Below the pieces are notes generated by a model. The model worked only from the letters and a program-made list of their open reading frames with translations, ran no database searches and was not told the origin of the DNA. The position numbers were made by a program, and so were the translations under genes. A DNA stretch of 64,000 bases from Fomes fomentarius (taxonomy: Eukaryota > Basidiomycota > Agaricomycetes > Polyporales > Polyporaceae). Shown in pieces: positions 36,293 to 49,100 of the stretch. Where the stretch lies: positions 1,674,001-1,738,000 of the forward strand of contig JABYQN010000010.1 in assembly GCA_022606135.1 (NCBI GenBank), written 5' to 3'. Position 1 is the stretch's first letter; the number at the start of each line of letters is the position of its first letter.

Positions 36293-37035
36293 ATGTTCAC
36301 GCGTCAGACAACTCGCGCTGCGATGCGTGTAACTCCCGTAACCATGAATTGTCTACCGTGTTATACCCTTCGCGTCCTCCATGCGCTGTCTCGGACGCAG
36401 CACCCAAGAGTACCAAGGCATACAGAATGTACACGACGGTCATTGGCAACTCCACCCCCACAGGTGACGCACAGGTCCGCTGGCAGCGCCGGCAGTTTCG
36501 ATGGCGTACTGCGGGCGCAACTGACACGTTATGAACACCGCCAGTGACCTCCCTGTCCACCTATACCACCAGTATTCCGACGCAACTATGGACAAGATGC
36601 TGGAATCATTGGAGAACCTGCTAGACGAGATGGCAGAGTCATCATACGAAGTCGAGTACGGGGTATGTCTCCACCATCCGTTCCTACGCGCCTCGCACAA
36701 GTGTCCGACCCTTACTCCCGTCTTATCAGAGCGGCGTGTTGACACTAAAGCTGGGCAGCAAGGGAACATACGTGATCAACAAGCAGCCGCCAAACAAGCA
36801 GATATGGCTGTCGTCGCCATTTAGGTGTGCCCCTTCACCCACTCCCGGCGCCGCCTTGCTGATGCTCCTCCTGCGCAGCGGCCCGAAGAGGTATGACTAT
36901 GTCACAGAACAAGACGAATGGGTCTATTCTCGCGATGGGCGGTCCTTGAATGATCTTCTCAATCAAGAGTTGAGCGACGCGCTTGAGCGCAAGGTGGACT
37001 TGGGTTTGATGAATGTCTCAACACAAGTCAGCTGA
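36293..37035 (+). CDS. YFH1: Frataxin, mitochondrial iron-sulfur assembly factor
   Basis: Four exons: 36293-36474, 36545-36662, 36730-36824, 36879-37035; 183 residues, near yeast Yfh1 (174). The N-terminal 60 residues are Arg- and Thr-rich without much acid ([17 protein letters not shown], then [10 protein letters not shown]), a mitochondrial presequence. The mature domain shows the acidic first helix ([20 protein letters not shown]) and the invariant sheet [18 protein letters not shown] followed by SGPKRYD. Frataxin speeds persulfide transfer in Fe-S cluster assembly. The first splice uses donor GTCCGC at 36475, weaker than the others; it was chosen because it is the only phase-correct donor that leads into [11 protein letters not shown]. 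An alternative ATG is at 36269. Confidence 0.95.
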
Positions 37036-37428
37036 AGATGGTTCTGCTCGATGCCAAAGCTTCCATTGCCACCTTATGACACATTTATCACTCTATCATA
37101 CACAATCTTTCTTGTCCTGACCAGCATGTCTACAAGGTTTGCGAAGAACGGTCCGCAGTAGCTGAGCCGGGGACAGGGAGATAAGTAAATGCGAAGGCAA
37201 GTCAAGGGGAAGGCGAGCATGGATGCGTTGACACTAGAATGGACTAGAGCAAACTATACAAGCGATTGGACACGTGCGAGCGAGCTACAGCGACGATGAA
37301 CAGGATGCGGATGAATGCCATGGAGATTATGATTTGTAGTCGACAGGAACCGATGAGAGATGGAAGTGCGGCTAAGACGGACAGGAAAAGGAATGCGAGA
37401 TGATGCTGCGGGCGCAATGAACCTATTT
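37036..37428. other. Intergenic between convergent genes
   Basis: About 390 bases with the 3' ends of frataxin and the unknown minus-strand gene. Nothing recognised. Confidence 0.4.
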
Positions 37429-38097
37429 CTAGGCCTCTTGGTCATGGCATTGCCTCCTGCGGCTGAGGAAGAGAGAGCCGAGGAGTCTATGGCGGCCGTA
37501 GTGAGAAGTGAGGATGAAGGAGAATGTTCCACCATGTACGCACCTGTTAGACTCCTCGTATCGTTCTGTCACGCGCTGGACCTCGACATGATCGACGGTA
37601 GAAGCATCCTTGATTGGTATCGATATCGTGAATGAGGGCATGTGCCTGTGCAATTCGGTAGGGTCTGCGGCGGGCGGCCCATGGGCCGGTAACATCGCTG
37701 CTGATTTGTCGGGGGAAGAAGAGGGGTAGGCGAGGTGTCGTGGGTGATAATGGGCAAAGGGCTGATGTATCGGGGGCGAGGATGATGAGAAGAGCATGCG
37801 ATGCCGCTGTTCCGCGTGCAGGTCGTGCAAAAGGGTATTGACATGCTTGTACTCGCCTGCCTGCCCAAGTCGTCGTGCGTGTTCAGAAGGCGCCGAGCGA
37901 CCGGTGGCTTGCTCGCTGTACTCCACGTCCTCCTCCCCATCGCTCTCTCCGGGTAGCCAGGGTGTCTTGCCCTTGTCCGTCGACTGGGCATGCCGCCTGC
38001 GTTTCGCCACCCTCTCCTCAAACATCTCGATCGCAGGGTCTGCAGGGGGGTAGGGGTCCGGAACGAACGATGGAACCGAGCGTTGACGTTTGAGCAT
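37429..38097 (-). CDS. Hypothetical nuclear-looking protein, 203 residues
   Basis: Minus-strand exons 37544-38097 and 37429-37486, joined through a 57-base intron that is also stop-free and in frame. No named domain. The N-terminal part holds a basic run (ERVAKRRRHAQSTDKGK), likely a nuclear localisation signal, and an acidic stretch GESDGEEDVEYSEQ. A helical segment YKHVNTLLHDLHAEQRHR lies near the middle. The C-terminus, ERYEESNRLLGSLFLSRRRQ, looks like a short conserved motif. The central part is Ser/Pro/His-rich and probably disordered. The start at 38097 was chosen because the open frame further upstream loses this composition. Function unknown; the reading frame and spliced tail argue that it is real. 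Confidence 0.7.
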   Translation of the reverse strand: MLKRQRSVPSFVPDPYPPADPAIEMFEERVAKRRRHAQSTDKGKTPWLPGESDGEEDVEYSEQATGRSAPSEHARRLGQAGEYKHVNTLLHDLHAEQRHRMLFSSSSPPIHQPFAHYHPRHLAYPSSSPDKSAAMLPAHGPPAADPTELHRHMPSFTISIPIKDASTVDHVEVQRVTERYEESNRCVHGGTFSFILTSHYGRHRLLGSLFLSRRRQCHDQEA

Positions 38098-38360
38098 AAC
38101 GCAGAAAGGGGGCGATATAGGTGAACAGCGAGTGTTGTAAGGCAGTATAACACCTAACCACCGGAGGATGCGATGTTGGGTTCTTGAGAGAGAGAGCGCG
38201 CCAAAACTTGCGGCTATGTACCGCGTCTCGGTAACACGCGTGTTACACACGTAAGCGTTCAGGCGCCCAGTCCAATGCTCGGCAAGGCAGCAGGACGACG
38301 AGACCTCTGTATAGACCTCATCTATCACCACCTACGCTCCTTCGAAACTGTAACAAAGCC

Positions 38361-41091
38361 ATGGCTGACATGGACATACTTGCTGCCATGGGGATATCTG
38401 GGTTCGGCAAGAAACCTAAGCAGCGCCAGCTCGACCCCAAACGGTTTGAGAAGAACAAGAGGGAAGAGACGGTGAGACACATTCCCCAGACACTTTGCGG
38501 TGCATGCCCCTCAACTACTCTACTTGGGTGCATAGGCTTCATCTTCCCTAGTATCTGCAACACCTCAAGACGAGTCTCGTCCTCTGGCTCCAGCCGCAGC
38601 ACAACCAAAGCCGGATGAAGCACATTTTGACCCTGACGATGTTGGTCCTCCGCCGCCGCCTGCTAAAGAGGAAGGACGAGAAGACGATGGCGAACCAGAG
38701 TTCGATGCCTCAGAAGATGAGCTCGAAGAGGCACAGTTCCCCATCTCGCACGAGCTACTTCTCAAAGATCACACAAAGGTCGTCTCCGCGTTGACCTTGG
38801 ACCCTTCTGGCGCACGTATACTGTCCGGTTCGCACGACTACGACTGCAAGTTGTGGGACTTCGGTGGTATGGATTGGAGGTGTAAGCCTTTTAAGACTTG
38901 GGAACCTGCAGCCTCTTACTATGTGCGCATCTCTCTAGTTCATTCAGGTCGAACAGGCAGTTGATGCATACCATGGCCATTGACAGATTCATGACGTGAA
39001 GTTCTCCAATGACGGGCAGCAATTCTTGGTCATCTCCGGGACGACGCAGGCGAAGTTGTATGACCGAGACGGAGAAGAACTGTGCGTTGAATCCTATTGG
39101 CTCGAGAGTGGGCAGTCTGACCTGACTGGCAGGGCCACTTTCATCAAGGGCGATCAATATATTCGTGACATGAAGAACACAGCGTGCGTGCGACGTGTGG
39201 GATGAAACCGCGTTTAACAATATTCACGGTGGTAGTTTTTTAGCGGCCATGTCGCAGAATTGACGTCTTGTGCGTGGCATCCGAAGGACTCCCAAACATT
39301 CATCACGGGTTCGGTTGACTCGACAATACGGTATAATCTATCCTTGTCCGAACAACACCCGGCTTACTTACGTACATCATAGGATCTGGGATGTGGAGAA
39401 CAAACGGAAGCAGAAGACCGTTATTGTGGTGAAGTCCAAAGAGAGAGGCGCCCGCACCAAAGTGAACGCCTGTGCATACTCTCCCGATGGCAGCTTAATT
39501 GGCGGTGGTAAGTGGCCCCTGCTACAAGCCGAACTATCGCTGAAGTCGGATTCACAGCTTGCATGGACGGCGCTCTGCACATGTGGCAGACGAAGTCAAA
39601 TTTCGTGCGGCCGAGCATGACTATCGAAGGTGCGCATACTAAGGGCTCGGAACCCGGCTCTTTGGTGTTCTCGGTCGATGGCCAGACAGTCCTCACGCGA
39701 GGAGGTGACGACACGGTGAAACGTAAGTCATCTACCTGATTTCGATGAACCTCTTCGTTGACATCAAGTGCAAAGTGTGGGATCTTCGGCATTTCAAGAA
39801 ACCACTCAATGTCAAAACGGGACTCGCTACACTATACCCGCATACGAATGCCATCTTTAGTCCAGACAACAAGTACATCGTTACGGGGTCAGGCGCGACG
39901 ACAAAAGGGAGCAAAGGACATTTGCTCTTCTTGAGAAGGGACACACTCGAGACAGTCAAAGACCTCGAAGTCGACACCACCCCGGTCAAGGTCTTTTGGC
40001 ACTCGAAAATCAACCAGGTATGGGCTTTGAGCTCGACGTTTCATAGGGACTCAACGGCGGTCTAGATTGTGACTGGTTTGTCAAGCGGCCAAATCTGTGT
40101 GCTCTATTCACCGGACATGTCTGTCAATGGGGCGAAACTTCCGCTCAACAAAGGGCCACCGAGGAAGGCCACTATTGAAGACATGTCGGATGCAGTCGCG
40201 GCACCAACTATCATTACGCCTCATGCGCTACCTATGTTCCGCGATAGCGAAGTTGGTCGCAGCACAAAGCGCAAGCGGGAGAAGGAGCGCATGGATCCAC
40301 GCAAGAGCCGCAGGCCGGAGCTTCCGGTCACAGGTCCTGGGCGCGGAGGACGAGTGGGTGCAAGCGCAACACAACACGTCGTCCAGAATTTGGTTCGCGA
40401 CACGACAAGAGACGAAGACGTACGTGCAATTGTGGTCCTTGTACATTTCTGGCTTTGTTTTCGCGTCATCGTGAACATCACACGTTTCTCTCATCGCTAA
40501 CATCAGTTGTTGACCTTCTATCCACCGGATAGCACTGTCAGTGGTGTGCCCGGGCGCGCCTGGGCGTGGTCCTCAGACGCGTCGGTCGCCCCCTCATCGT
40601 GCAGACCGACGTGGGGAGCGATAGCGCGGGATTAGCAGACGTTAGAGCCGCCCCGGAATGTCCAATCAGAGCGAGTTTGGCGGTTGCTGTTGTGACACGC
40701 CGAACGCGCGTTGCTATCCGGAACAGGCCCGAGCGTCCCAAAATCTGGCCCAGCCTCCTTTGTGTCCTGTCTTCCCATCTTCCTTCCCCCCACGATGTCC
40801 CTCTCCTTTGATCCCTCCTGCGAGCGCAGAGGTACTGAACCATCATATCATTTTTCAGCCACGCGAGGCATTGCTCAAGCTGGCTGCAACGGCGGACGAG
40901 AATCCGGTGTGGACCGCAGGTGAGTCGGCATAAATCCTCCTGATGGAGCGGGCTATTTGGTTTTGTTTGTGATCGGGATGTGATTGCTGACGTGTGAACG
41001 CAAAATTTGAAACTCAGCTTGGCGCGCAAACCAGCCAAACCCCGTCTTCGCTGCCGTCGACGACGACAAGGACGACGAGGAGAAGAAGTAG
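38361..41091 (+). CDS. WDR70: WD40-repeat protein, WDR70 homologue
   Basis: Ten exons: 38361-38471, 38536-38922, 38987-39183, 39244-39330, 39383-39507, 39558-39722, 39776-40017, 40066-40419, 40859-40919, 41018-41091; 600 residues. A charged N-terminus leads into a WD40 propeller; repeat hallmarks include GARILSGSHDYDCKLWDF, SQTFITGSVDSTIRIWDV and TVLTRGGDDTVKLWDLR. The C-terminal tail is the family marker: GPGRGGRVGASATQHV, then DPREALLKLA and NPVWTAAW. WDR70 acts with the CRL4 ubiquitin ligase in chromatin ubiquitylation and DNA-break resection in yeast and humans. The intron 40420-40858 is 439 bases, many times the local norm. Its removal is supported by the restored DEDPREALL. Confidence 0.93.
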
Positions 41092-41320
41092 GGCGGTGGA
41101 CAGGCGATGGGGGCGGACCCGGGCAGCGAGAGGGGCCGAGGGGCGGGGAGGGAGGAAGCGAAAGCGGCATAGGGAGGTCGCAGGAGATCGAACCTTATTT
41201 CGTTGCGCGTATAAAGACCTCTAGCCCAACTTCGGATCTCCTGTCCCCCCAAATCTCACCTGCTCTCTTTGCCCTCCTGTCACTTTTGCGTGACTGTCAC
41301 GCGCCTTTGGGCCCGAAACG

Positions 41321-44013
41321 ATGCACGACGCGCTCTCCACAAATCTCAACGGCGTTCACCTCGACTCTGTCTCTGCCCCAGACTCTCCCGCTGTCGACTC
41401 GGTTGCTACCCCCATCAACAACTCGCTCGTCCCCGACGTCAAGATAGACCTCGAATACCCTGAGGACAGCGACGTCCGAAACGAACCCACCCCAGTCAAG
41501 CTCGACAAGTTGGAGAACGCGTCGACCATCCCACGGATCAGCACTCCTGCGGATCCTGGTACGTCTGGATCTTATATGCACGCGTCTATACGTGCTCAGC
41601 CCCCTCAAGAGTCTATCCCCATCGCGGCCCCTCAAGGAACTCCTCCTCCACCTCAGGGTGAGCTTCTGGAGGACGTGAAGATGGCCGAAGAGGCTGTTCA
41701 CCCTGCTGGTGGGGACGTGGAGATGGCAGATTCGAGTGGCAAGGCGAACGGTCTCCCTAACGGACAAACGCACGAGTCGCCCATTGCGACACCGGTCTCC
41801 CCCACACTACCTGCTGCTGTATCGTCGAGTGAAACTGCTGTCGACTCCCATGCCGCGTCGTCTCCGTACGCTAATAATACGAATGCTAATAACGATGATC
41901 ATGATCATGATAAGCCCCCGCCCGCTAAGAGAGCGCGGAAGTACTCGGACGCGGAGAGAGCGTCGCTCGCCAACGTAAGCACCTTCTATCCCTTGTGCGC
42001 CGTTCTGGGCGTACTAATCTGTCTTCCCTTATCGCGTTCTGAAGACCGGTACTCCACCTCCAGCCTCTGTATCGCCTCCGCCCACGAATGGTCAAATCGT
42101 CGCGGACCACGCTGGTCCTTCTACTCTTTCGGCGGCCCAGCATCGTTTCTGCCTATCCACCGTCCGTACATTGAAGCGGCTGAAGGACGCAGCCCCTTTC
42201 ATCCATCCAGTTGATCCCATCGCGCTAGGCGTTCCACACTACCCTAGTGTCATCAAACGACCGATGGACTTCTCTACCATCGAGCGCAAGCTCGGCGCCT
42301 CGAACCCCAGCAAGCCCGATCCCAATCCCGCGAGCCCCCGGTATCACAACGCGGAGCAATTCGTGCAGGACATCCGCCTCATCTTCATGAACTGTGTTAC
42401 GTTTAATGGACCTGATCATCCAGTCACCCAGATGGGTAAACGGGTAGAGGCGGTGTTCGACAAACAAGTCAAGCAAATGCCCGCGCCAGAGGAGGTACGT
42501 CGCGATTCTAATCATATCCATTCGGCATCTGGTCTCATCGCTGCGCAGCCCAAGGCTGTGGCGCCCAAAAAGGTGACGTCTCCCCCTCCTCCTCCACCTC
42601 CTCCTGCGCCGTCGAAGAAGCAGGCACGGAGACCGTCTACGAACGTGCCTGTCATCCGCCGGAACGACGAGTCTGCTGGGCCAGGACGGCCGAAGCGCGA
42701 GATTCATCCACCGCCCCCAAGGATCTACCTTACGCCGAGGCACCACGGAAACCTCGGAAGGCGAAGGCTCCGAAGAACGCAATGATCGCGGAGCAGTTGA
42801 AGTTTTGCGAGAAGGTGTGGAAGGATCTGCACCAAAAGCAGCACTACACTATCGCGCATCCTTTCTACGAGCCAGTCGGTATGTATTGTGGAAGACATTG
42901 TCCCATCGCTGCACGCTTATAGTCGTTAGACCCCTTCCGAATGGGCATACCTGAGTATACGAAGATCGTCAAGAAGCCCATGGACTTGTCTACTATGAAG
43001 AGGAAGTTGGACGCGAGCGAATATGCCACTGCCGAGAAGTTCCGCGACGACTTCAGGCTCATGATCAAGAATTGTCTCACTTTTAATCCTCCTGGTAACC
43101 CCGTCCATGAAGCAGGCAAAGCACTACAGCAGCTTTTCGAAGAGAAATGGAAGAATCTCCCTGTTCCCCGCTCTCATGATCTCAGCGAGGATGAAGACGA
43201 TGAAGAAGAGGACCACTCAGATGAGGAGCGAGCACGTACGTCTATACAACGAATGCTTACGCGTGGCACGTGCTTACTGATATCTTTTAGGGATGGTTGG
43301 TTTGATCGCGGACATGGAAAGCCAGATCGCGAACATGAAGAACAACCTTGCGTCTCTCAAGCGTAACGGCAAGGAGAAACACAAGAAGGAGAAGGAGAAG
43401 CGTGAGAAGCCAACTCCTCCCGTTGCCTCATCTTCGAAGTCCGCACCTAAGCAAACGAAAGCTCCTTCCGCGCCGAAGGGCAAGAAGAGCAAGAAGCCTG
43501 TAACGGACGATGACGTCCTGACCTTCGAGCAAAAGAAGGACCTGAGCGACACTATCAGTAAGCTGGACGGTGCGAAGTTGGAGAGGGTAATCCAGATCAT
43601 CCACGAAGGCGTTCCAGAGATTCGCGAGGTGCGTCAACTCGGTAGTCCGGAACGCTGCTTTGGCTTACTAACCGTTTTTGTCACAGAGCAATGAGGAGAT
43701 TGAACTGGAGATCGACCAACTACCAGCCGCTGTCCTGACCAAGCTCTACAATTTCGTCATCAGACCGATGAAGCCACCAGTCAAGCGACCTCGCACAGGG
43801 AAGGGCACCGGTACTGGTGGGCTGAAACGGAAGAGTATGGATGAGGAGGTCGAGACGAAGAAAATACGCGCACTCGAAGAGAGGCTCAAATCATTCGATC
43901 AGGGAGGTCGCACGTCTGGCGGCGGTTCGAACGGTGCGGCTGCTGCGTATATGAGCGAGCATTCTTCTGCGGAGTCGAGCTCGGACGAGAGCTCGGCGAG
44001 CGATTCGGAGTAG
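41321..44013 (+). CDS. BDF1: BET-family double bromodomain protein, apparent frameshift
   Basis: Binds acetylated histone H4 and links chromatin to TFIID. Exons 41321-41974, 42045-42494, 42549-42878, 42930-43235, 43291-43628, 43687-44013. Bromodomain 1 holds PHYPSVIKRPMDFSTIERKL and FMNCVTFNGPDHPV; bromodomain 2 holds FRMGIPEYTKIVKKPMDLST and KNCLTFNPPGNPVHEAG; the NET domain covers LTFEQKKDLSDTISKLDG to QLPAAVLTKLYNFV. A Ser/Glu-rich tail follows. The frame shifts inside exon 3 near 42711-42720: the motif GRPKREIHPPPP ends in the frame used so far, while KDLPYAEAP is in another. The exon lengths sum to 2,405, one short of a multiple of three, so one base seems missing in the C run (CCCCC). 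With it restored the product is about 801 residues. No splice choice I tried keeps the motif. Confidence 0.9.
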
Positions 44014-44311
44014 TCTGGGCGGAGATCTCTCTCGGACTGATATATACGTCATCATAATCCTGCGTCGTTTGCCGTATTCGCCAACTTTCTGCTCGACGAT
44101 CTCGTTGATTGGCTGTCAGCTGGGTGTCAGGCTGTGTATTCGAACTTGTCTCATTGTTCATTGTCAACTTATATTCTTTGTCATCCCCAGCGTACATATT
44201 AAAATTACAGAACTCGACTTGTAGCTAGTTAGTATCATAGTTCACATCTCATCATCTGACGCAACCCTGCTCTGTTAGTGTGCCAAACTACGCTGGAGGA
44301 GGCTATAGAGT

Positions 44312-45932
44312 CTAGCGACGACGACCAGGGGCACCTGCCCGAAATTTCTGCCAACCGGATCGATTGACTTCCTGGGCTGGCTTCGTGGGAACTTCAGTTT
44401 GCACAGTCGTGGGCAGAGGACGCAGTGGGCCAGTCGTTACTGGGGTTGCATACCGTTCACCCGCGTCGGATTGCCTGGAAACCCCGGTCCAGTCCTGACG
44501 AGGAGGCGGGGGTGCCGGTGCTACTGACGACGGGGGAGGTGGCGGATAGGATTGGGATGGAACAGGAAGTTGAGGAGCGTTGCTGGTCTCCAGAGAGGTC
44601 CAGCCACCCGTTCTGAAGGATGGTGGACTGGAGTAGGTCCCGCGGGTAGTACTCGATGCGTGCTCCGACGGCGAAGGAGATGCAGCAATGGGGTGAGGAG
44701 TGGAAGCTGATACCGGTGCCCAGCCGCCTTTGCTGGGAATTGGCGAGCTGGAAGAAGGTTGAGATGCACCCACGGTTGCCCACCCCGAGCGAGTCGGTAG
44801 TTCGGCAGGGGCAACCGAAGAGCTGGCAGAAGCCGTGGCAGTGGCCCATCCGCCCTTCTTGAAGCCGCCACCGCCGTTGGTAGATTCTGTTCCTGCTACG
44901 GACGCGAGAGCGACAGGGGGCTTCGTCATTTTCACGCCCGCGGCTTTCGCGATCTTGCGGAGCTCCTTTTCTTCGCGCTTGCGCTCCTTCTCCTTGCGCT
45001 TGTTCACTTCCTCTTCCGTATTGCGGCTTGCACGCTGAGCGGCCTGCATGTCACGGAAACGTACTTTGTGATGGTGGGCGTACGAGTTCGTGTGCTCATC
45101 ATATTGGGCGACGTTTTGGAACTGCTTCTCGCAGACTTCGCAATAGAAGGCCTTGAGGACGCTGGAAATCTCCGACTTCACAGCCTCGCGACGGGCGACC
45201 GCGTCCTGGGACGCGAACAAAGTCAGTCAACGTCCACAAGGGACGACGCTGATACTGCGCACCTCACGATGCTTTCGTTGTTCTTCGGTCTCTTTTGTCT
45301 GTCGTTCGGAATCAAGTTCTCTGCGTTGGGCAACTGTGGTTTCGACTGATGCGAGAATACTCAGAACCGATACGCAGCGAAGCTGTATATGTACTCACTC
45401 ATGCGCACATCTTGGGTCGCTTTCCCTAGGCCGGTCAGGTCATTCTTCACGTTGAAGGGAATAGGCTCGACGCGGCCTTGCTGAGTGTGAGCTTGGATGT
45501 CAAGATTCAAGCAGGAATTGCACACCTTCGCCTGACAATCCGAGGGGTGTCCCTTCGACCCATCCCATTTTCGCGAGCATAGAGAATCCAATGTTCGTAC
45601 TCTTGATTTTAGTTTCCACCGTGATCACCTCACGCTGAGGTCTACGGGTGTAGTATTCGTCATACTTGTCAATTTCCATGGCGTCCGGCGGTGGTGGCGA
45701 AGGTGTGCGGGAGACGAGAGAGACGTTGTCCTCGCTTCCATCATCGTCTCCATCGCCATCGTTTCTTGTTCGCTGGCAGAAGTTGGGAAGAGGAAGAGAT
45801 ATGCAGAGTGTGCTCCAGGTGCGAAGAATGCACAATGAATACCTTCAAGGATGGCAAGTCGGAGGGTTGGTCCGGCTCCGGGCGGTTGAGGGGAATAGCA
45901 TTCCAGCGCGCGATGGTATCTGCGGACATCAC
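44312..45932 (-). CDS. G-patch and C2H2 zinc-finger protein
   Basis: Minus-strand exons 45843-45932, 45526-45772, 45399-45476, 45263-45345, 44312-45205; 463 residues. A G-patch lies at about 87-131 (NIGFSMLAKMGWVEGTPLGL, ending NDLTGLGK), split by a 49-base intron. After a Glu/Arg-rich helix comes one U1-type C2H2 finger, FYCEVCEKQFQNVAQYDEH, from about residue 187. The C-terminal half is Ser/Pro/Gly-rich with repeated GGWA-type motifs and ends in a basic run. G-patch proteins often activate DEAH helicases in splicing or ribosome assembly; G-patch followed by one zinc finger resembles GPATCH8. The partner here is unknown. The start codon is ambiguous between 45932 and 45929. The gene is head to head with MPH1, 247 bases between start codons. 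Confidence 0.9.
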
Positions 45933-46179
45933 TGACTACAGCCGGCCAAGGTAGAAAACAATAGGTTGAGATAGGATGAACGTCGAGGAGGAGGGACAAT
46001 CCAACGGTGGTCGTCTGCAGCACAACTTGTTGCCACCCTCTCTAAGCCTTCTGTTGTAGACGCCCGATGAGCAGCCACGTGACGTGAGCGACGCGGTCGC
46101 GTCTTCCCAGCGTCTCTCTCGGGCTCCTGCCACAACCACTCACCCAGCACTTGGTACCCTTACTGCGCTGCTTCTTGCC

Positions 46180-49100
46180 ATGAGCTCAGATGAATACTTT
46201 GACGACGAGCTTGACTCTGCCTTTTTGAACGAGGTCGATGCTATCGAAGCTGCTCATGTCGGCGCTCATGCAGCAACCAGTCGTTCCACAGGGTCAAAAC
46301 CTCCTCCCTTCAAGCCTGCCACTGCATCTAGACCCTCCGCGGCTTCAACTTCGGCCCTGGCACGCTCTCAAAAAGAGAGAGATGCATCTCCGCATATCAT
46401 TGAGATTCAAGACTCGTCCAGTGATTACGGTTTCGACGACTTCCCAGTAGACGATCTCGATTTCGCTCAAATCGACCAAGCATGCCAACGTGAACTTGAC
46501 GAGTTCGAAAGAAGGAAGAGGCAATATTTTCCACAGGCTGCCGCAGGACCTTCGAATTTGAACAGTCTCATCCGCAGACCGTCTAGGGGAGCTCAACTAA
46601 CGCTGTTCGGCGAGGTCGCTCAAGAGACGGACCCATTGAACTCTGGCGAGCCCAGTAGTCGGACGTTTCAGCGGACACGTTCCTCGCTTCGACAGATGCC
46701 TTTGCCTGGTCATGCGAAGAAGACGAAACAATGGGATCGTACCGCTTACGCGAAGACTGGTTGGAGAAAACCGAAGCCCAGTGAAGAGCAGGAGACGGGA
46801 GATGGCGAGGAGGAACCCCTGGAATTCGAGCAGTTTCCTGCCCCTGAGATACCTGTTGGGTGAGTAGGACCACCGATAATCGAATCTGACTATCTACTTA
46901 ATCATGTCCTATCGTTAGGCCAGTATGTCTTGTCACACCTCCCATGTCCTTGCATTGACTCGCTCTGGAAGGCTCCACGAATGAAGTTGTGCGCCGATCG
47001 TCTCGCCGCGAAGACGTGGTTATATCCTCTCAACAAACCGAAGCGTGACTATCAATACAACATTGTCAAGAATTGCTTGCTCGAGAACACACTGGTCGCT
47101 CTACCTACAGGTCTTGGCAAGACGTTTATAGCGGGCGTTGTGATGTTGAACTGTGTGTGTCTTGTCTCAATGCCCGTTATATGACACTAATGCTTTCCTC
47201 CAGATTACCACTGGTTTCCCCAAGGAAAGGTCGTATTCGTTGCCCCGACGAAACCACTGGTGTCCCAGCAAATCGATGCCTGCCACAAGACTTGTGGGAT
47301 TCCAGGCAGTGTCGCTGCCGAGTTGACGGGGAATGTGGCCAAAGATAAGCGCATACATATAGTACTTCTGTCCTCATCCCACAGCGCGTATAGATCTGAC
47401 CGATATCTCAGTGGAGAACCAAGCGCGTCTTTTATGCAACTCCGCAAACCCTCATGAACGACCTTATCAACGGCCATGTCGATGCACTCGACTTTGTCTT
47501 GATAGTCATTGGTGCGTCAACGCAAATGTTATTGATTGGCGCTGGCACTGAGATATCATATAGACGAGGCTCATAGAGCAACCGGTGATTATGCTTACGC
47601 GCAAGTTGTCCGGTGGATGATGCAACACAATCCCCACTTCCGCGTGCTAGCTTTGACTGCTACTCCTGGTGGGAAGCCAGAAGCCGTCCAGGACATCGTG
47701 GATGCATTACATATCAGCCATATTGAGATCCGAAGCGAGTCCGACGCTGACCTCAAGAAATATCTGCACACCAAGTTTGAGCAGGAGCATTTCGTGCAGA
47801 TGACTCCGGATATAGCGGTTCTACGGGACGCCCTAGCAGGTCTCATGAATGTTTGTCCTTGAATTGGTTCTGTTGTCTCCTTCGACTTACTTACAGTTTC
47901 CTCCAGCCCCTCATCAAAAAAGTCCAGAGTGCCGGATTTCTCAAAAACGGAAATGTGATACCTACGATGATACACCCATTTCGATGTCAAGCCACCATCA
48001 ATGAGATGATCAAGTCACGAGCCCCTCAGTATGCGATCTCTGCCGTCTCACAACTTGGGGTACTTGCAAGAGCGATGGGGTACCTGGTATGACGATGCGG
48101 TCGTTGGAGTGTGTTGTTCTGACCGGCATCGCAGATGGAGAACAGTATCAGCATGTGCTATGGCTACCTCCAGGATGTTGTCAAGGGTGAAGACGACACC
48201 GGCGGGAAGAAGGCCCTACGCAAATCCGATACATTCAAGAAGCTTATCAAGACCTTCGAGGAGCAGGCAGCTCGGGGGTTCTCCATGCATCCGAAGATGG
48301 ACGTTCTGAAGACACTCCTAGTTGATCACTTCGCCAAGCAGCTCCCCGAGGACGCCGAAGGTTCTAACGTCTCGTCACGTCAGTCCCGCGCTATGGTATT
48401 CGTGTCCTTCCGTGAGTGCGTGGAGGAGATTGTAGAGCTCCTGAATAAGGAATCTCCGATCATTCGCGCGAAGCCCTTCATTGGGCAAGGCACGGACAAA
48501 CAGGGTAAGAAGGGATACGGTCAGAAGCAGCAGCTAGAGGTCAGCAATGCTTACAAAATCAATTGTTCCTGGCCATGAGCTTAAGACATAACCGTTCCAC
48601 TAGGTCATAGAACAGTTCAAATCCGGGACCTACAACGTGCTGGTCTCCACCTCGATCGGTGAAGAGGGTCTGGACATTGGTGAAGTCGACCTGATCGTTT
48701 GCTATGATGCGCAGAAGACGCCCATTCGCATGGTCAGCACATATATGCTTTCACTATGACTATATGTGCTCACGATATGACCTGTAGTTACAACGCATCG
48801 GTCGTACAGGTCGTAAGGCTTCGGGAACGGTGCACATTCTCCTTGCTAAAGGCCGAGAGGAGCACAATTGGCAGAAAGCCCAGTCCAACTACGCCGAAGT
48901 CCAACACTTCATCGTCCGTGCATCTGACCTAGAGGTCTATGGGGACGTTGACCGACTCCTCCCCGACGATATTGAGCCAGAGTGTGTCGAAATGGAGATG
49001 GAGATTGAGGAGTACATCCGTGAGGACCGTGCGTCGCGAAAGGATTCTCTCGCGACGGACGGATCACCGACTAGGAAAGGCAAGAGGCGCAAACGCTCTG

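Noticed and set aside
40538..41170. 210-codon minus-strand frame over the WDR70 3' end
   Set aside because: Pro/Arg/Ser-rich antisense shadow of the WDR70 exons and intron.
41559..41599. Perfect-looking GTACGT...CAG intron in BDF1 exon 1
   Set aside because: 41 bases; removing it breaks the frame and leads quickly to a stop, while reading through keeps the frame into bromodomain 1.
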